Source: Haloterrigena sp. KLK7
GTDB taxonomy: Archaea > Halobacteriota > Halobacteria > Halobacteriales > Natrialbaceae
Reading direction: 5' to 3'
NCBI RefSeq assembly: GCF_037914945.1
Contig: NZ_CP149787.1
Location: 3,348,001 to 3,412,000, forward strand
DNA length: 64,000 bases
The position numbers and the translations under genes were made by a program. The notes under the pieces are model-generated. The model was not told the DNA's origin and did no database searches. It worked only from the letters and a program-made list of their open reading frames with translations. Below, piece by piece: positions 24,548 through 33,736 of the stretch. Each line of letters opens with the position of its first letter. The first letter of the stretch is position 1.

Positions 24548-26314
24548 TCAGGGATAGGGATGGAACGCGCGCTCGAGTCGCGGTTCGAACCCGAGGTCCT
24601 CGGGCACCGTCCGCGCCCGCTCGCCGAAGAACGGCTCGCCGGTGAACAGCGGCTGGGCGCCGGGGACGACGACTCTGACCGCTTCGAAGCCGGTCTCCGC
24701 GACGTCTCGGGTCGTCAGCCGCGCCGCGTACGGCGTCAGGCCGGCGTCGGTCGTCCGTTCGACGACGTCCTCCAGCGCCGCTCGTCCCTCGGGCGCGGCG
24801 TCCGGGCCGACACGTTCGGCCGGAACCGTCCGGTCGACGTCGACGAATCCGCGAACGACCTCGGGGAACGACGCGTACTCCCCGATCGCGCCCGAGGCGT
24901 CGGCGACCTCCTCGGGACCGAGGTTCCGCAGTTCCATCCAGTTCTGCAGCGCTTCCTCGAGCGCCGACCGCGCGGCGGCCGTCGCGTCGAGGGCCGCCGC
25001 GGAGCCGACGGCGAACGCCGGCCACTCGTCGGCGGTCGGCTCGACGGCTCCCTCGAGGGCGTCCGGTTCGCGGTGGACGGCGACGGCGACGACGGGGACG
25101 TCGACGTCCTGCGTGACCAGCAGCGGCGTCACCGACAGTCCCTCGCCGCGGGCGCGCCGGGCGAGGGCGGCGAAGGCGTCGTCGTCGTCGACGGTCAGCC
25201 CGAGCGGGTCGAACGTCGAGTACCACGCGAGCATCGTCGCGTCCCGCTCGATGACCTCGGTCAGGCCCGACAGCAGGGCGTCGACGGTCGACGAGCCGAG
25301 TCCGAGCCCCGTCGTGATGCCGGGAACGAGTGACTCCCCGGGCTGGGGGAACTGGACCGCCGCGGCCGGCAGGTGGGCGTCGTCGCCGGTCGCGAGGTCC
25401 TCGCCCGGCACCCATCGGTACTCGTCGCTCGCGTCGTAGGTGGGTGCATCGTCGGGACGCACGAGATCCGTCGGCGAAACCGGATTCTCGAGGTCGGCCT
25501 CGCTGGCGTGGGCGAACTCGCCGTCCCGGTAGACGCCGGCGCAGTAGCGCTCGAGGCCTTCGCCGACCGCTTTCATCAGCGCCGCGTTCCAGTCGTCGGC
25601 GACGCCGGCCGCCTGCGTCGGCGCGCTCGCGTCGCTGAATCCCTGCGTGGCGGTCGTCGTCGCGAGGTAGTAGGGCGCGGGGAACGACTCGATCTCGCCG
25701 ATGCTCCTGACGATCCCCACGCGGTCGTCGATCGCGGCCTCGGCGCTCTCGACGGCCGCGTCGAGGGCGAGCGAATCGTCGTCGCGCTCGAGGGTCCGAT
25801 CGCGCGTTTCGTTCTGACACTCACAGCCGGGGACGGGCAAGACCCGTCGCCTGGCGTGGGGCAGTTCGACGACGTGGCCGATCACCGACCGGTCGTCGCC
25901 CGACAGGACGCGGACGCACTCCCGGCCCGCGAGCGCGCCGGCGAGGCGGGCCGTGCTGCGATCGGCCTGCGGTCGGTCGCTCCGCTCCCCCTCCTCTATG
26001 TTCGCGGCGACGCGCTGCCGGAGACAGTCGAAACAGCCCGTCGCGGGCGCGAAGCCCGAGACGGCCGCGTCGACGCCGGCGAGGGGCTGGCCGCCGACGC
26101 CGCCGATCTCGACGGCGATCCACGGCGTGCCGCCGGCGCGCGCGGCGGCGTTCGCTCGCCGGAACGCGGCCGCGCCGGCCACGTCGCTGACGACTCCGAA
26201 CCGGGCGTCCTCGAGGTCGTCGGCTGTCGCGTCTTCGACGGTGACGTCGACGTCTCCGAGGGCGGTGACGACCGCCTCGCGGACGGGATCGTCACCGACG
26301 ACGTGTACGTTCAT
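24548..26314 (-). CDS. YcaO-domain cyclodehydratase fused to an E1-like domain
   Basis: A 588-residue protein. Residues 1-170 resemble the E1/ThiF-like (Ocin-ThiF) partner of azoline-forming enzymes, with Cys pairs C94-C97 and C164-C166 that can bind zinc. Residues 190-588 are the YcaO domain that activates peptide amides with ATP: GEGLERYCAG, GITTGLGLGSSTVDALLSGLTEVIERDA and ALEEALQNW are the nucleotide-binding helices. The C-terminus ends FHPYP, a proline-rich tail as in azoline-forming YcaO proteins. No precursor peptide, dehydrogenase or transporter was seen nearby, so the substrate is unknown. Thioamide or azoline formation is inferred. Confidence 0.82.
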   Translation of the reverse strand: MNVHVVGDDPVREAVVTALGDVDVTVEDATADDLEDARFGVVSDVAGAAAFRRANAAARAGGTPWIAVEIGGVGGQPLAGVDAAVSGFAPATGCFDCLRQRVAANIEEGERSDRPQADRSTARLAGALAGRECVRVLSGDDRSVIGHVVELPHARRRVLPVPGCECQNETRDRTLERDDDSLALDAAVESAEAAIDDRVGIVRSIGEIESFPAPYYLATTTATQGFSDASAPTQAAGVADDWNAALMKAVGEGLERYCAGVYRDGEFAHASEADLENPVSPTDLVRPDDAPTYDASDEYRWVPGEDLATGDDAHLPAAAVQFPQPGESLVPGITTGLGLGSSTVDALLSGLTEVIERDATMLAWYSTFDPLGLTVDDDDAFAALARRARGEGLSVTPLLVTQDVDVPVVAVAVHREPDALEGAVEPTADEWPAFAVGSAAALDATAAARSALEEALQNWMELRNLGPEEVADASGAIGEYASFPEVVRGFVDVDRTVPAERVGPDAAPEGRAALEDVVERTTDAGLTPYAARLTTRDVAETGFEAVRVVVPGAQPLFTGEPFFGERARTVPEDLGFEPRLERAFHPYP

Positions 26315-26392
26315 ACCGGATCACTCACAGGCCGGCATCAAAAGGGCCGCGCTCGGTCGCGATCGGTCCCGCGTCTCTCGAGGGCGTCGGTG

Positions 26393-27541
26393 TCAGTCGT
26401 CGTCGCCGGTCTCGCCGCCGTCGTCCGTCTCCTGGCGCGTCTCTGCGATATCAATCGTCTCGCCGCCCTCTTCCGGCATATCCTCGCCCTCCTTGATCGC
26501 CTGGGCCTCCTGTTCCATCGCCTCGACGTCCATCTCCACGTCCTCGATCTCGCCGAGCATCTCGGAGATGTCGTCGAGGCCGATCAGTTCGCGAGTCTCC
26601 GCGTCGAACTCGCGACTCTCGAGTTCCGTACCGTCCCGCTCGACGTCGCTCCCCGAGAGGTGGTTGCCGTAGCGACCCACCAGCGAGGTGAGTTCCTGCG
26701 GGAGGACGAACGTCGTCGACTCGCCCTGACCGATGTCGGACAGCGTCTCCATCCCCTTCTCGATGACCGCGCGTTCGCCCATCGACTCGGCGGACTTCGC
26801 GCGCAGGACCGTCGAGATCGCGTCGCCCTGCGCCTCGAGGATCTGGCTCTGCTTCTCCCCCTGAGCGCGGATGATGTTCGACTGCTTGTCACCCTCCGCC
26901 TGCTCGACGGCGCTGCGGCGTTCACCCTGCGCCTCGAGGATCATCGCGCGGCGGCGTCGCTCGGCGGAGGTCTGTTCCTCCATCGCGCCCTTGACGCCCC
27001 TGGAGGGCGTGACCTCGCGGACCTCGACCGATTCGACGCGAATGCCCCACTCGTCGGTGGGTTCGTCGAGTTCCTGGCGGATCCGCTCGTTGATCATCTC
27101 GCGGCGGGAGAGCGTGTCGTCGAGTTCCATGTCGCCGATCACGGCGCGCAGCGTCGTCTGGGCCAGGTTCGAGACCGCCCGCTCGTAGTCGTCGACCTCG
27201 AGGAAGGCGCGCTTGGCGTCCATCACCCGGATGTAGACGACCGCGTCGGCCGTGACGGGGGAGTTGTCCCGCGTGATCGCCTCCTGGCTGGGCACGTCGA
27301 GCGTCTGGGTCCGCATGTCGAAGTCGTAGACCCGCGAGACGAACGGCGGGACGATGTTCAGCCCGGGCTCGAGCAGTTTGCGATACTCGCCGAGGACGGT
27401 GAGTGCGCCCCTGTCGTAGGCGTCGACGATCTCGACCATCGACCAGACGGTGGCGATCACGACGACGAGCACCAGCGCGCCGACGAACAGGAGCGGGTCT
27501 GCGGCACCCACTTGCAAGGGATCGAACGGGAGTGGTGTCAT
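26393..27541 (-). CDS. SPFH/stomatin family membrane-associated protein
   Basis: A 382-residue protein with one N-terminal transmembrane segment (residues about 15-40, FVGALVLVVVIATVWSMVEI) followed by an SPFH domain: GEYRKLLEPGLNIVPPFVSR, then MRTQTLDVPSQEAITRDN and WGIRVESVEVREVTP. A long coiled region rich in Gln/Glu/Ala (EAQGERRSAVEQAEGDKQSN) and an acidic C-terminal tail of about 60 residues follow. Stomatins form membrane microdomain scaffolds. The ATG at 27541 is preferred; further upstream in-frame residues look non-coding. A TTTATT element about 45-50 bases upstream may be the promoter. Confidence 0.88.
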   Translation of the reverse strand: MTPLPFDPLQVGAADPLLFVGALVLVVVIATVWSMVEIVDAYDRGALTVLGEYRKLLEPGLNIVPPFVSRVYDFDMRTQTLDVPSQEAITRDNSPVTADAVVYIRVMDAKRAFLEVDDYERAVSNLAQTTLRAVIGDMELDDTLSRREMINERIRQELDEPTDEWGIRVESVEVREVTPSRGVKGAMEEQTSAERRRRAMILEAQGERRSAVEQAEGDKQSNIIRAQGEKQSQILEAQGDAISTVLRAKSAESMGERAVIEKGMETLSDIGQGESTTFVLPQELTSLVGRYGNHLSGSDVERDGTELESREFDAETRELIGLDDISEMLGEIEDVEMDVEAMEQEAQAIKEGEDMPEEGGETIDIAETRQETDDGGETGDDD

Positions 27542-27691
27542 ATATGAGATACGGTATCGAACCGAATAACGCTTGGCCCAAACGAAATAAACCAGCGCCC
27601 CCGAGCGACGATTCGACACCGCCCACGTGAGAACCGAGAGCGACTCGAGAACGAGTCTCGAACCGATCGGTCGCTCGAGAACGGAGTTCGA

Positions 27692-28930
27692 TCAGTCGCT
27701 CGAGGCGGCGTCCGCGTCGACGTAGACGAGTTCGTCAGCCCGTTCGAGCAGGCGCACGCCCCAGGTGACGGTGACGGGGACGAGCGCGGTGGTGAAGATG
27801 GCGATGAAGACCAGGATCGAGAACATCTCGGTGTCGATGACGCCGGCCTCGAGGGCGACGGTGGCGATGATGATCTCGACGGTCCCCCGCCCGTTCATTC
27901 CGAATCCGACGACGAGCCCCTCCCGCGAGGTCAGCGACGTCGGCAGCGCGAACAGCCAGGAGCCGACGATCTTCCCGAGGAAGGCGATGGCGACGAGGGC
28001 GACGAGGACGCCCAGCGAATCGGAGAACACGCCGAACGTGATGTCGAACCCGACCGTCACGAAAAAGACGGGCGCGAACAGCCCCATCGCGAGGTCGTAG
28101 ATGACCGTGTGCATGTGTTCGTAGAGCGAGGGCTCGACGTCGGCCTGCCGGAGGAACATGCCGGCCATGAAGCCGCCGATGATCATGTGCAACTCGGCGA
28201 GCGTGGCCAGATAGGCGAACAGCAGCGAGACGAGCAGCGCGAACGTGAACGCGGTCGTGTGATCGACGAAGCCGTACCGCTCGCGCTGGCGTTCGATGTG
28301 GTGCCACGCGACGGGCAGGAAGCGGTAGCCCAGCACCAGCGTGATCGCGAAGAAGCCGAACGCCTTGACGAGGATCAGTCCGATCTCGGTCGCGTCGAAC
28401 GCGCCCGCGGTGACGTAGCTGTCGACGCCCGCGAACGCGACGAGCACCCCCACGTCGGAGGCCAGCGCCCCGCCGAGCAACACGTTCGCGATCCGCGTGT
28501 CCAGCAACTCGAGGTCCGCGAGGATCCGGGACTTCGTGGCCAGCGACGTGGCGGCCATCGCGAGCCCGAGGAACAGGGCCGCACCGACGGAGACGTCGAG
28601 CAGGATCCCCGCGGCGTACCCCAGCCCGAACGGGATGACGAAGGCGCCGAAGGCGATCAGCAGCGACTGCGGTCCGAGCCGGAACAGTTCCCGGAGGTCG
28701 ACCTCCATCCCGACGAACACCATCAGGAGGAACACGCCGAGTTCGGCGAGGACGGTCAACAGCTCCGAGGGGTGCAACAGCCCGAGCAGCGGCGGCCCGA
28801 ACACGATACCGGCGAACAGCTCCCCCATCATCGTCGGGTAGCCGAAGCGTTCGGCCACCGCGCCGAAGATCCACGCGACCGTGAGGACGAGCAGGAGGCT
28901 CAGAATGTCGATGTTGACGGCTTCGACCAT
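27692..28930 (-). CDS. Cation:proton antiporter (CPA2/Kef type)
   Basis: A 412-residue membrane protein with about 12 segments and no cytoplasmic NAD-binding domain. The pattern AERFGYPTMMGELFAGIVFGPP, AELGVFLLMVFVGMEVD, AMAATSLATKSRILADLELL, GALASDVGVLVAFAG and GFGMNGRGTVEIIIA are characteristic of the CPA2 family. The Asp of the ion-binding site is in ALASDVGV. It probably exchanges sodium or potassium for protons across the cell membrane. The ATG at 28930 is supported by the family N-terminus, and 165 bases separate it from the MATE gene's 3' end. Confidence 0.9.
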   Translation of the reverse strand: MVEAVNIDILSLLLVLTVAWIFGAVAERFGYPTMMGELFAGIVFGPPLLGLLHPSELLTVLAELGVFLLMVFVGMEVDLRELFRLGPQSLLIAFGAFVIPFGLGYAAGILLDVSVGAALFLGLAMAATSLATKSRILADLELLDTRIANVLLGGALASDVGVLVAFAGVDSYVTAGAFDATEIGLILVKAFGFFAITLVLGYRFLPVAWHHIERQRERYGFVDHTTAFTFALLVSLLFAYLATLAELHMIIGGFMAGMFLRQADVEPSLYEHMHTVIYDLAMGLFAPVFFVTVGFDITFGVFSDSLGVLVALVAIAFLGKIVGSWLFALPTSLTSREGLVVGFGMNGRGTVEIIIATVALEAGVIDTEMFSILVFIAIFTTALVPVTVTWGVRLLERADELVYVDADAASSD

Positions 28931-29096
28931 CGATTACCACCTCGAGCGACGAGTCGAACGGTTGCGTCGCTGTTCCCCTCGAGCGAACCGGCGGCGGCTG
29001 TAGGCGGGGTGGTCCATGAGGACGCGGCTCGATCGAACACGTCGAGTCACGACCACTTCACTGGTGGGGATACCCCACGGAATCGGAACGAGTCCC

Positions 29097-30542
29097 TCAG
29101 TCATCGGTGCTCACGTCCTTGACCTCGAGGTCGTCGCCGGTCTGCGGGTCGGGTTCGGCGTCGCGAACGTCGGCGTTCCGCCACGTTCCCCGGCGGTACC
29201 AGCCGTAGGCGAGGGCGGCGCCGACGACGTTCGAGACGGCGAAGGCGATCCAGATGCCCTCGTAGCCGATCGACCTCGAGAGGCCGTACGCGGCCGGGAG
29301 TCGAACGCCGGCGTAGATCACGAGGACGATCGCCGCCGCCGTGAGCGTCTTGCCGGTTCCCCGGAAGCTCCCGTTGTACGCCCGCATCACCCCGATGAAG
29401 CCGAACGACGGCGCGACGTACCGCAGGAAGGTCATCCCGATGTCGACGACCTCGGGATCGGTGGTGAACACGGCGATGATCGGCCGCGCGCCGAGCCACG
29501 CGACGACGCCGAGCGCGCCCAGCACGACGAACATCACCCGGGCGGCGAAGTCGGCGGCCTTCTCGGCGCGGTCCGGTTTCCCGGCGCCGACGTTCTGGCC
29601 GGTCATCGTCTCGACGCCGCGGGCGACCGCCACCGCCGGCAGGAAGATGACCGAGAACACCCGCGTCCCGACGCCGTAGGCGGCGACGACCGTGTCCGGG
29701 AAGAGGGCGACGATGACCAGCAGCAGGTTGATCGACAGCGCTCGGCCCATCCCCTCTATCGACGCCGGGACGCCGATCTCGACGAGTTTCCGCGCGAACG
29801 AGAGGTCCGGTCGCATCTGTTCCAACCGAATCTTGACGCCTCTCGCGCCCCGAAACATGATCGCGAGGCCGACGACGAGCGCGAGCCCCCGGGAGAAGAC
29901 GGTCGCGATCGCCGCGCCCTGAATGCCGAGCTCGGGGAACGGTCCCCAACCGAAGATCAGGAACGGGTCGATGACGACGTTGAGCAGCACCGAGCCGAAC
30001 ATCACGAGCATCGGCGTGATCGTGTCCCCGTAGCCCCGCATGAGCGCGATGAAGACGAAGAAACCGAACATGAACGGCATCCCGAGCGAGATGACCTGCA
30101 TGTAGTCGGTCGCCAGCGGCAACACGTCGTTCGAGGCGCCCAACAGCCCGAGGAGTTCCCTGACGAAGCCGAACCCGACGATCCCGATGAGAGTCGCACC
30201 CAGCAGCGACAGCGCGACGGTCTGGGAGGCGGCGTACTCCGCCTCGCGTTCCTCGTCCGCACCGATGTGCTGGGCGACGAGGACGCTCCCGGCGACCGAC
30301 AGCCCCATTCCGACCGAGATCAACAGGAAGACCATCGGGAACGCGAAGCTGATCGCCGCCAGCGCGTCCGTGCTGTACTGACCGAGCCAGAACGTGTCGA
30401 TGAGGTTGTAGGCGGTCTGCAGTAGATTCGTCACGATGATCGGCAGGGAGAGGTAGAACAGCGGCCGCGCGATGCCGCCCTCCGTCAGGTCGAACTCCTC
30501 GCGGCCCTTGAAGAGACTCGAGAGGCGGTCCACGAGGCTCAT
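29097..30542 (-). CDS. MATE family efflux transporter
   Basis: A 481-residue membrane protein with about 12 segments. Typical MATE features include LFYLSLPIIVTNLLQTAYNL at the first segment, IDTFWLGQYSTDALAAISFA, GLSVAGSVLVAQHIGA, and the second-half repeat PASIEGMGRALSINLLL and VARGVETMTGQNVGA. It exports organic cations or drugs in exchange for protons or sodium. Its ATG overlaps the TGA of the TetR gene upstream (ATGA), so regulator and pump are made from one transcript; the TetR protein is its probable repressor. Confidence 0.9.
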   Translation of the reverse strand: MSLVDRLSSLFKGREEFDLTEGGIARPLFYLSLPIIVTNLLQTAYNLIDTFWLGQYSTDALAAISFAFPMVFLLISVGMGLSVAGSVLVAQHIGADEEREAEYAASQTVALSLLGATLIGIVGFGFVRELLGLLGASNDVLPLATDYMQVISLGMPFMFGFFVFIALMRGYGDTITPMLVMFGSVLLNVVIDPFLIFGWGPFPELGIQGAAIATVFSRGLALVVGLAIMFRGARGVKIRLEQMRPDLSFARKLVEIGVPASIEGMGRALSINLLLVIVALFPDTVVAAYGVGTRVFSVIFLPAVAVARGVETMTGQNVGAGKPDRAEKAADFAARVMFVVLGALGVVAWLGARPIIAVFTTDPEVVDIGMTFLRYVAPSFGFIGVMRAYNGSFRGTGKTLTAAAIVLVIYAGVRLPAAYGLSRSIGYEGIWIAFAVSNVVGAALAYGWYRRGTWRNADVRDAEPDPQTGDDLEVKDVSTDD

Positions 30543-31246
30543 CGGGTCCCCTCCGTCCCGTCTTCTCCCGCGTTCTCCGAGCCGTCCGCTGCCGTCGCTT
30601 TCGTCTCAGCGGTCGACGAGGCGTCCGCCGTCCCGTCGGCCGACGACGCGTCGTGCCCGTCGGAACGCGAGTCGGCGACCCGCAGGCCGTCGATGTACTC
30701 GTGGACGTACCGTCTGGTCCGTTCGAGCGACCGATCGACGGCCGCCGCGCGCGTCTGGGCGCCGTGGAAGACGGTGACGAGGAACGCCGCGGTCTCGTCG
30801 GGATCGACGTCGGCGCGGAACGCTCCGTCTTCGATCCCCGCCTCGACGACGGCCGCGATCCGGTCGTGCATCGTCCGATCGAACTCGGTCAACCGTTCCC
30901 GGTAGGCCTCGTCGTACGGCGACTGGGCCTTGATCTCGAGGATCGCCGTCCGGAACTCCTCGGCGGCGTCCTCGTCGGCCGGCGTCAGCAACTCGTCGAA
31001 CAGCCCGTGGAGCCGTTCGGCCGGCGTCTCGCCGGGGATCGTCTCGAGTCGGTCCTCGAACCGATCGAGCAGAAAGCCGAGAAACGACTCGAGGAGGTCG
31101 CCCTTGCCGTCGAAGTGGTAGTGTAAGGTGCCCTTGCTCCTGTCCGACTCCGCGGCGATGTCCTGCATCGTCAGCTCCGCGTAGCCGCGCTCGCAGAGCG
31201 CCCGATACGTCGCCTCCATGAGATCGTCGACAGTGTCTTCGGACAT
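30539..31246 (-). CDS. TetR family repressor of the MATE pump
   Basis: A 235-residue protein. Residues 1-50 form the TetR HTH (MEATYRALCERGYAELTMQDIAAESDRSKGTLHYHF, given here in parts: the helices are ALCERGYAELTMQ and SKGTLHYHFDGK). The ligand domain follows to residue 190, then a low-complexity Ser/Asp/Ala/Glu tail of about 45 residues. The gene precedes and overlaps the MATE gene and has a perfect palindrome ACTGACCGGTCAGT 24 bases before its ATG, the expected autoregulatory site. The inducer is unknown. Confidence 0.88.
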   Translation of the reverse strand: MSEDTVDDLMEATYRALCERGYAELTMQDIAAESDRSKGTLHYHFDGKGDLLESFLGFLLDRFEDRLETIPGETPAERLHGLFDELLTPADEDAAEEFRTAILEIKAQSPYDEAYRERLTEFDRTMHDRIAAVVEAGIEDGAFRADVDPDETAAFLVTVFHGAQTRAAAVDRSLERTRRYVHEYIDGLRVADSRSDGHDASSADGTADASSTAETKATAADGSENAGEDGTEGTR

Positions 31247-31269
31247 CCGATAGCGTGCTACTCGAACTC

Positions 31270-31283
31270 ACTGACCGGTCAGT
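31270..31283. promoter_or_regulatory. Palindromic operator for the TetR-MATE unit
   Basis: ACTGACCGGTCAGT is a perfect 14-bp palindrome, centred about 31 bases before the TetR start codon on the minus strand, with the T-rich GTTTTTGA promoter element immediately upstream of it. TetR repressors typically bind such TGAC-N-GTCA dyads, so binding here would block transcription of both the repressor and the pump. Confidence 0.7.
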
Positions 31284-31390
31284 CAAAAACGCTTCGCAAC
31301 CGGACGCTCACGGTCGGTCCGACGAGACAGACGTCACTCACGGACGACGAACGTACAGAGATCGATAGCGGCCGGAATCGGACTCGCTAC

Positions 31391-31843
31391 TCAGTCCTGC
31401 TCGCGGAGCCGCTCGAGAACCTCGCGGGCGTTCTCGACGGCCTGCTCCTTCTTGGCGGGGTAGGCCTCGACCTTCCCGCGGAAGGTGATCCCGTCGCCGA
31501 GTCGGACGTCACCCTCGAAGGCGGCCTGCTTGTCGAGTCGCAGAAAGAGTTCGGTGTTCTCGGTGACCCGCTCGTCGAGTTCGCCGATCACGTCGTCGAA
31601 CGACTCGAGGTCGGACAGCCGCGAGAGGACGTGGCGGACGTCGTCGGCGTTCTCGACGCGGGCCGAGAGCACGAGGATGCGGTCGCCGTAGTGGCCCTCG
31701 CTCTCGGTGCGTTCGATCGGGAACGGTTCGTCGTCCTCGCCGTCGGGAAGAAACGTGCGCAGCGCCTCCTCGACGCGCTTCTCGTCCTCGGTGGCGTAAC
31801 AGAACGTGCGTAGGTCGACGTAGTGTAGCGGGATCTGTGGCAT
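31391..31843 (-). CDS. RNA-binding protein of the archaeal PF01877 (DUF54) type
   Basis: A 150-residue protein starting MPQIPLHYVDLRTFCYATED. The family is a small archaeal RNA-binding fold; the segment KAFLRLDKQAAFEGDVRL-like (here FLRLDKQAAFEGDVRLGDG) near residue 100 is its signature. The proteins are probably involved in rRNA or tRNA handling, but their exact role is not established. Length and start match the family. It lies alone, with its own promoter region of about 50 bases before the small DUF1918-like gene. Confidence 0.8.
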   Translation of the reverse strand: MPQIPLHYVDLRTFCYATEDEKRVEEALRTFLPDGEDDEPFPIERTESEGHYGDRILVLSARVENADDVRHVLSRLSDLESFDDVIGELDERVTENTELFLRLDKQAAFEGDVRLGDGITFRGKVEAYPAKKEQAVENAREVLERLREQD

Positions 31844-31900
31844 CTGAACCTGTCCGTGTCCGTGAGACGGTCGCGAATCGATCCTCGCGACCAGCGGTCG

Positions 31901-32098
31901 TTATTCCTCGTCGTCGTCTTCGTCCGCCGCCTCGAGGTCGTCCTCGGGGACGCCGGTCTCCTGTCCGTCCTCGAAGCTGACGGTGTAGGTAACGTCGCCG
32001 AACATCGACTCCATCGTCTGGGTGACGGTCCCGGTCTCTCCGTCGAACTCGCTGTGCTCGTCGTTCAGGACGACGCGATCGTCTTCCTCGAAGCTCAT
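31901..32098 (-). CDS. Small DUF1918-like acidic protein
   Basis: A 65-residue protein: MSFEEDDRVVLNDEHSEFDG, then TGTVTQTMESMFGDVTYTVS and a tail of Asp/Glu. The pattern of a short beta-barrel with V.L.....F.G..GTV....TYTV.F.DG is KOW/SH3-like and matches the DUF1918-annotated haloarchaeal proteins I remember. No function is assigned. The strong acidic tail is expected for halophilic surface adaptation. Confidence 0.65.
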   Translation of the reverse strand: MSFEEDDRVVLNDEHSEFDGETGTVTQTMESMFGDVTYTVSFEDGQETGVPEDDLEAADEDDDEE

Positions 32099-32189
32099 AC
32101 CCGATGCTTCCCCGTCGTCGCGTAAAAAGGGACTGATTCCGCCGCCGATGTCGGCGCTCGAGGGCGCTCGCGCGATCGATTCCGGTCGC

Positions 32190-32522
32190 TCACTCCGCCG
32201 TCCGCCCGCGCCACCGCTCGTAGCCGTAGCCGACGGCGGCCGCGATCCCGTAGCTCGAGGCGAGGAACGGCGCCCAGTAGACCCAGAACTCGAACCGCGG
32301 CGCCACGACGTTCCCGATGGCCGTCCCGACGCTGTAGAGCAGATACCCCGGGAGCGCGAGCGGCGAGAAGAGCCGCGTCTCGAGCCAGCCGAGGGCGAAG
32401 GGGACGACCAGCGCCGCGAAGGCGACGAGCGTCGCGGGGCTCGCGACGGCCCGCCGGAGCGACGCCGGCAGGCGATCTCCGATGGTGCCGCCCCCGTTCG
32501 GACGCCCGCGTTCGGTAGTCAT
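32190..32522 (-). CDS. Small membrane protein coupled to the deacylase gene
   Basis: A 110-residue protein with about three hydrophobic segments (residues 28-48, 55-70 and 78-98). I do not recognise its family. Its ATG overlaps the TGA of the upstream deacylase gene (ATGA), so it is translated from the same message. It may help to localise the deacylase, but nothing else supports this. GC-rich codon use is normal for the window. Confidence 0.65.
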   Translation of the reverse strand: MTTERGRPNGGGTIGDRLPASLRRAVASPATLVAFAALVVPFALGWLETRLFSPLALPGYLLYSVGTAIGNVVAPRFEFWVYWAPFLASSYGIAAAVGYGYERWRGRTAE

Positions 32523-33328
32523 TCGGCACCCCCGGTCTCGAGCAGGCCGTGCATCGAGAGGACGTGGGCCGTCGCCAGCCGCGTCAGTTCGAGCCTCGTC
32601 TCGCGGTCCAGCAGGAACTCGGTCGTCTCGAAGAGGTAGGCCGTCGACTCGAGTTCGCGGGCGGCCTTCTGGAAGAGCAGGGGACTCGAGAGGTCGGTCT
32701 CCCGGGCCGTGAACCGGTGGAAGGGGAGGTACCAGGGGACGCCGTCCGCGTCGAGCGCGTCGGCGAGTTCGTCGCCGCGGGCGTCGGGCGAGTGGAAGAC
32801 GGCCTGCCCGACGAACTCCTGGTGGAGGCCGTAGACGCCGAGCGACCGGTGGAGGTCGAGGACGACGTCCGGCTCGCGGCGTTCGACGGCGTTCCAGAGC
32901 CCGCGCGCGAGTTCGCTAGTCGGCTCCCGTCCGGCCGGGAACTGGCGGTTCAGATCGCCGTCGATCCCCTCGCGTTCATCGTTTTCGACGGCCACGCGGT
33001 TCGTCTCGGGGACGACGACGAGCGTGCCCGCGTCGGGGCGCCAGTCGACGACCTCGCGGGCGACCGCGATCCCGCTTCGCTCGTCGCCGTGAACGCCGCC
33101 GAAGATCATCGCCGTCGGCCCGTCTCGCGGCGAGTCGATCTCGTACAGCGGCGTCTCGTGATCGGTATCCGGAAGGATTCGTTCCGTCTGCGTTTCGGCC
33201 TCGCCCGCGTCGCTCGGCGCTCGAGCGGCCGCGAGCAGCGGGTCGTTACTCGACGGTCGACTCGCGAGGCCAGCGGTGACCGTTCCCGCGAGAACGCCGC
33301 CGGTTGTCAGTAGGGTCCGACGTCTCAT
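32519..33328 (-). CDS. Tat-exported succinylglutamate desuccinylase/aspartoacylase-type hydrolase
   Basis: A 269-residue M14-like protein. The start MRRRTLLTTGGVLAGTVTAG is a twin-arginine signal peptide, which suggests an extracellular zinc enzyme. The family motif GGVHGDERSGI (residues about 77-87) supplies the metal-binding His and Glu, and VVLDLHRSLGVYGLHQEF holds the second metal His. The substrate may be an N-acyl amino acid or peptide. It is followed by an overlapping small membrane protein. Confidence 0.8.
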   Translation of the reverse strand: MRRRTLLTTGGVLAGTVTAGLASRPSSNDPLLAAARAPSDAGEAETQTERILPDTDHETPLYEIDSPRDGPTAMIFGGVHGDERSGIAVAREVVDWRPDAGTLVVVPETNRVAVENDEREGIDGDLNRQFPAGREPTSELARGLWNAVERREPDVVLDLHRSLGVYGLHQEFVGQAVFHSPDARGDELADALDADGVPWYLPFHRFTARETDLSSPLLFQKAARELESTAYLFETTEFLLDRETRLELTRLATAHVLSMHGLLETGGAE

Positions 33329-33445
33329 CGAATCAGGAAACAGCGTCCGTCGTGAAGCGCTTTCTCATCGACGGCGCTCGCGGAGTCGCGCCGTCGGGTC
33401 GGGACTCGAGCGCTCCGGTGCGATCGTCCGCCGGGAACGGTCGGA

Positions 33446-33619
33446 CTATCGCATGTTCTTCAGCGCGACGACGGTGTCCGACATGAGCCACGCGTCCTCG
33501 TTGGCGGCGTCTTCGATACTGAGCGCGAAGAACGACTCGCGGCCGTCGTCGACCGTGATTCGGTAGCTACGGCTCTCTAATTGGGCGTCTGCGGACGGGT
33601 TCGATTCAGCGGGGACCAC
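33446..33619 (-). CDS. Small acidic protein, possibly DUF7331-like
   Basis: A 57-residue protein with GTG start at 33619 (an ATG start at 33697 would make 83 residues). The text AQLESRSYRITVDDGRESFF and NEDAWLMSDTVVAL looks like short haloarchaeal proteins with a DxAWLxSD element, which I associate with DUF7331, but the match is from memory only. Codon use is normal. It has no clear neighbours in function and a spacer of about 120 bases separates it from the next gene. Confidence 0.5.
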   Translation of the reverse strand: MVPAESNPSADAQLESRSYRITVDDGRESFFALSIEDAANEDAWLMSDTVVALKNMR

Positions 33620-33736
33620 AGGTGTGCTCGGGAACCAGCGGGGATAACTCGCTCGGTCGACGGCTAGCGCAGTCCGAAGCGAGCCGCAAACTATCACGCA
33701 GGCGGTATTCGTTCGAGCGGACGACGTCGTCCGTCG

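Noticed and set aside
25373..27547. A 724-codon open frame on the plus strand opposite the YcaO and stomatin genes
   Set aside because: It runs antisense to two well-supported genes; long antisense frames are normal in GC-rich haloarchaeal DNA, and the text is Arg/Gly/Val-rich without any family motif.
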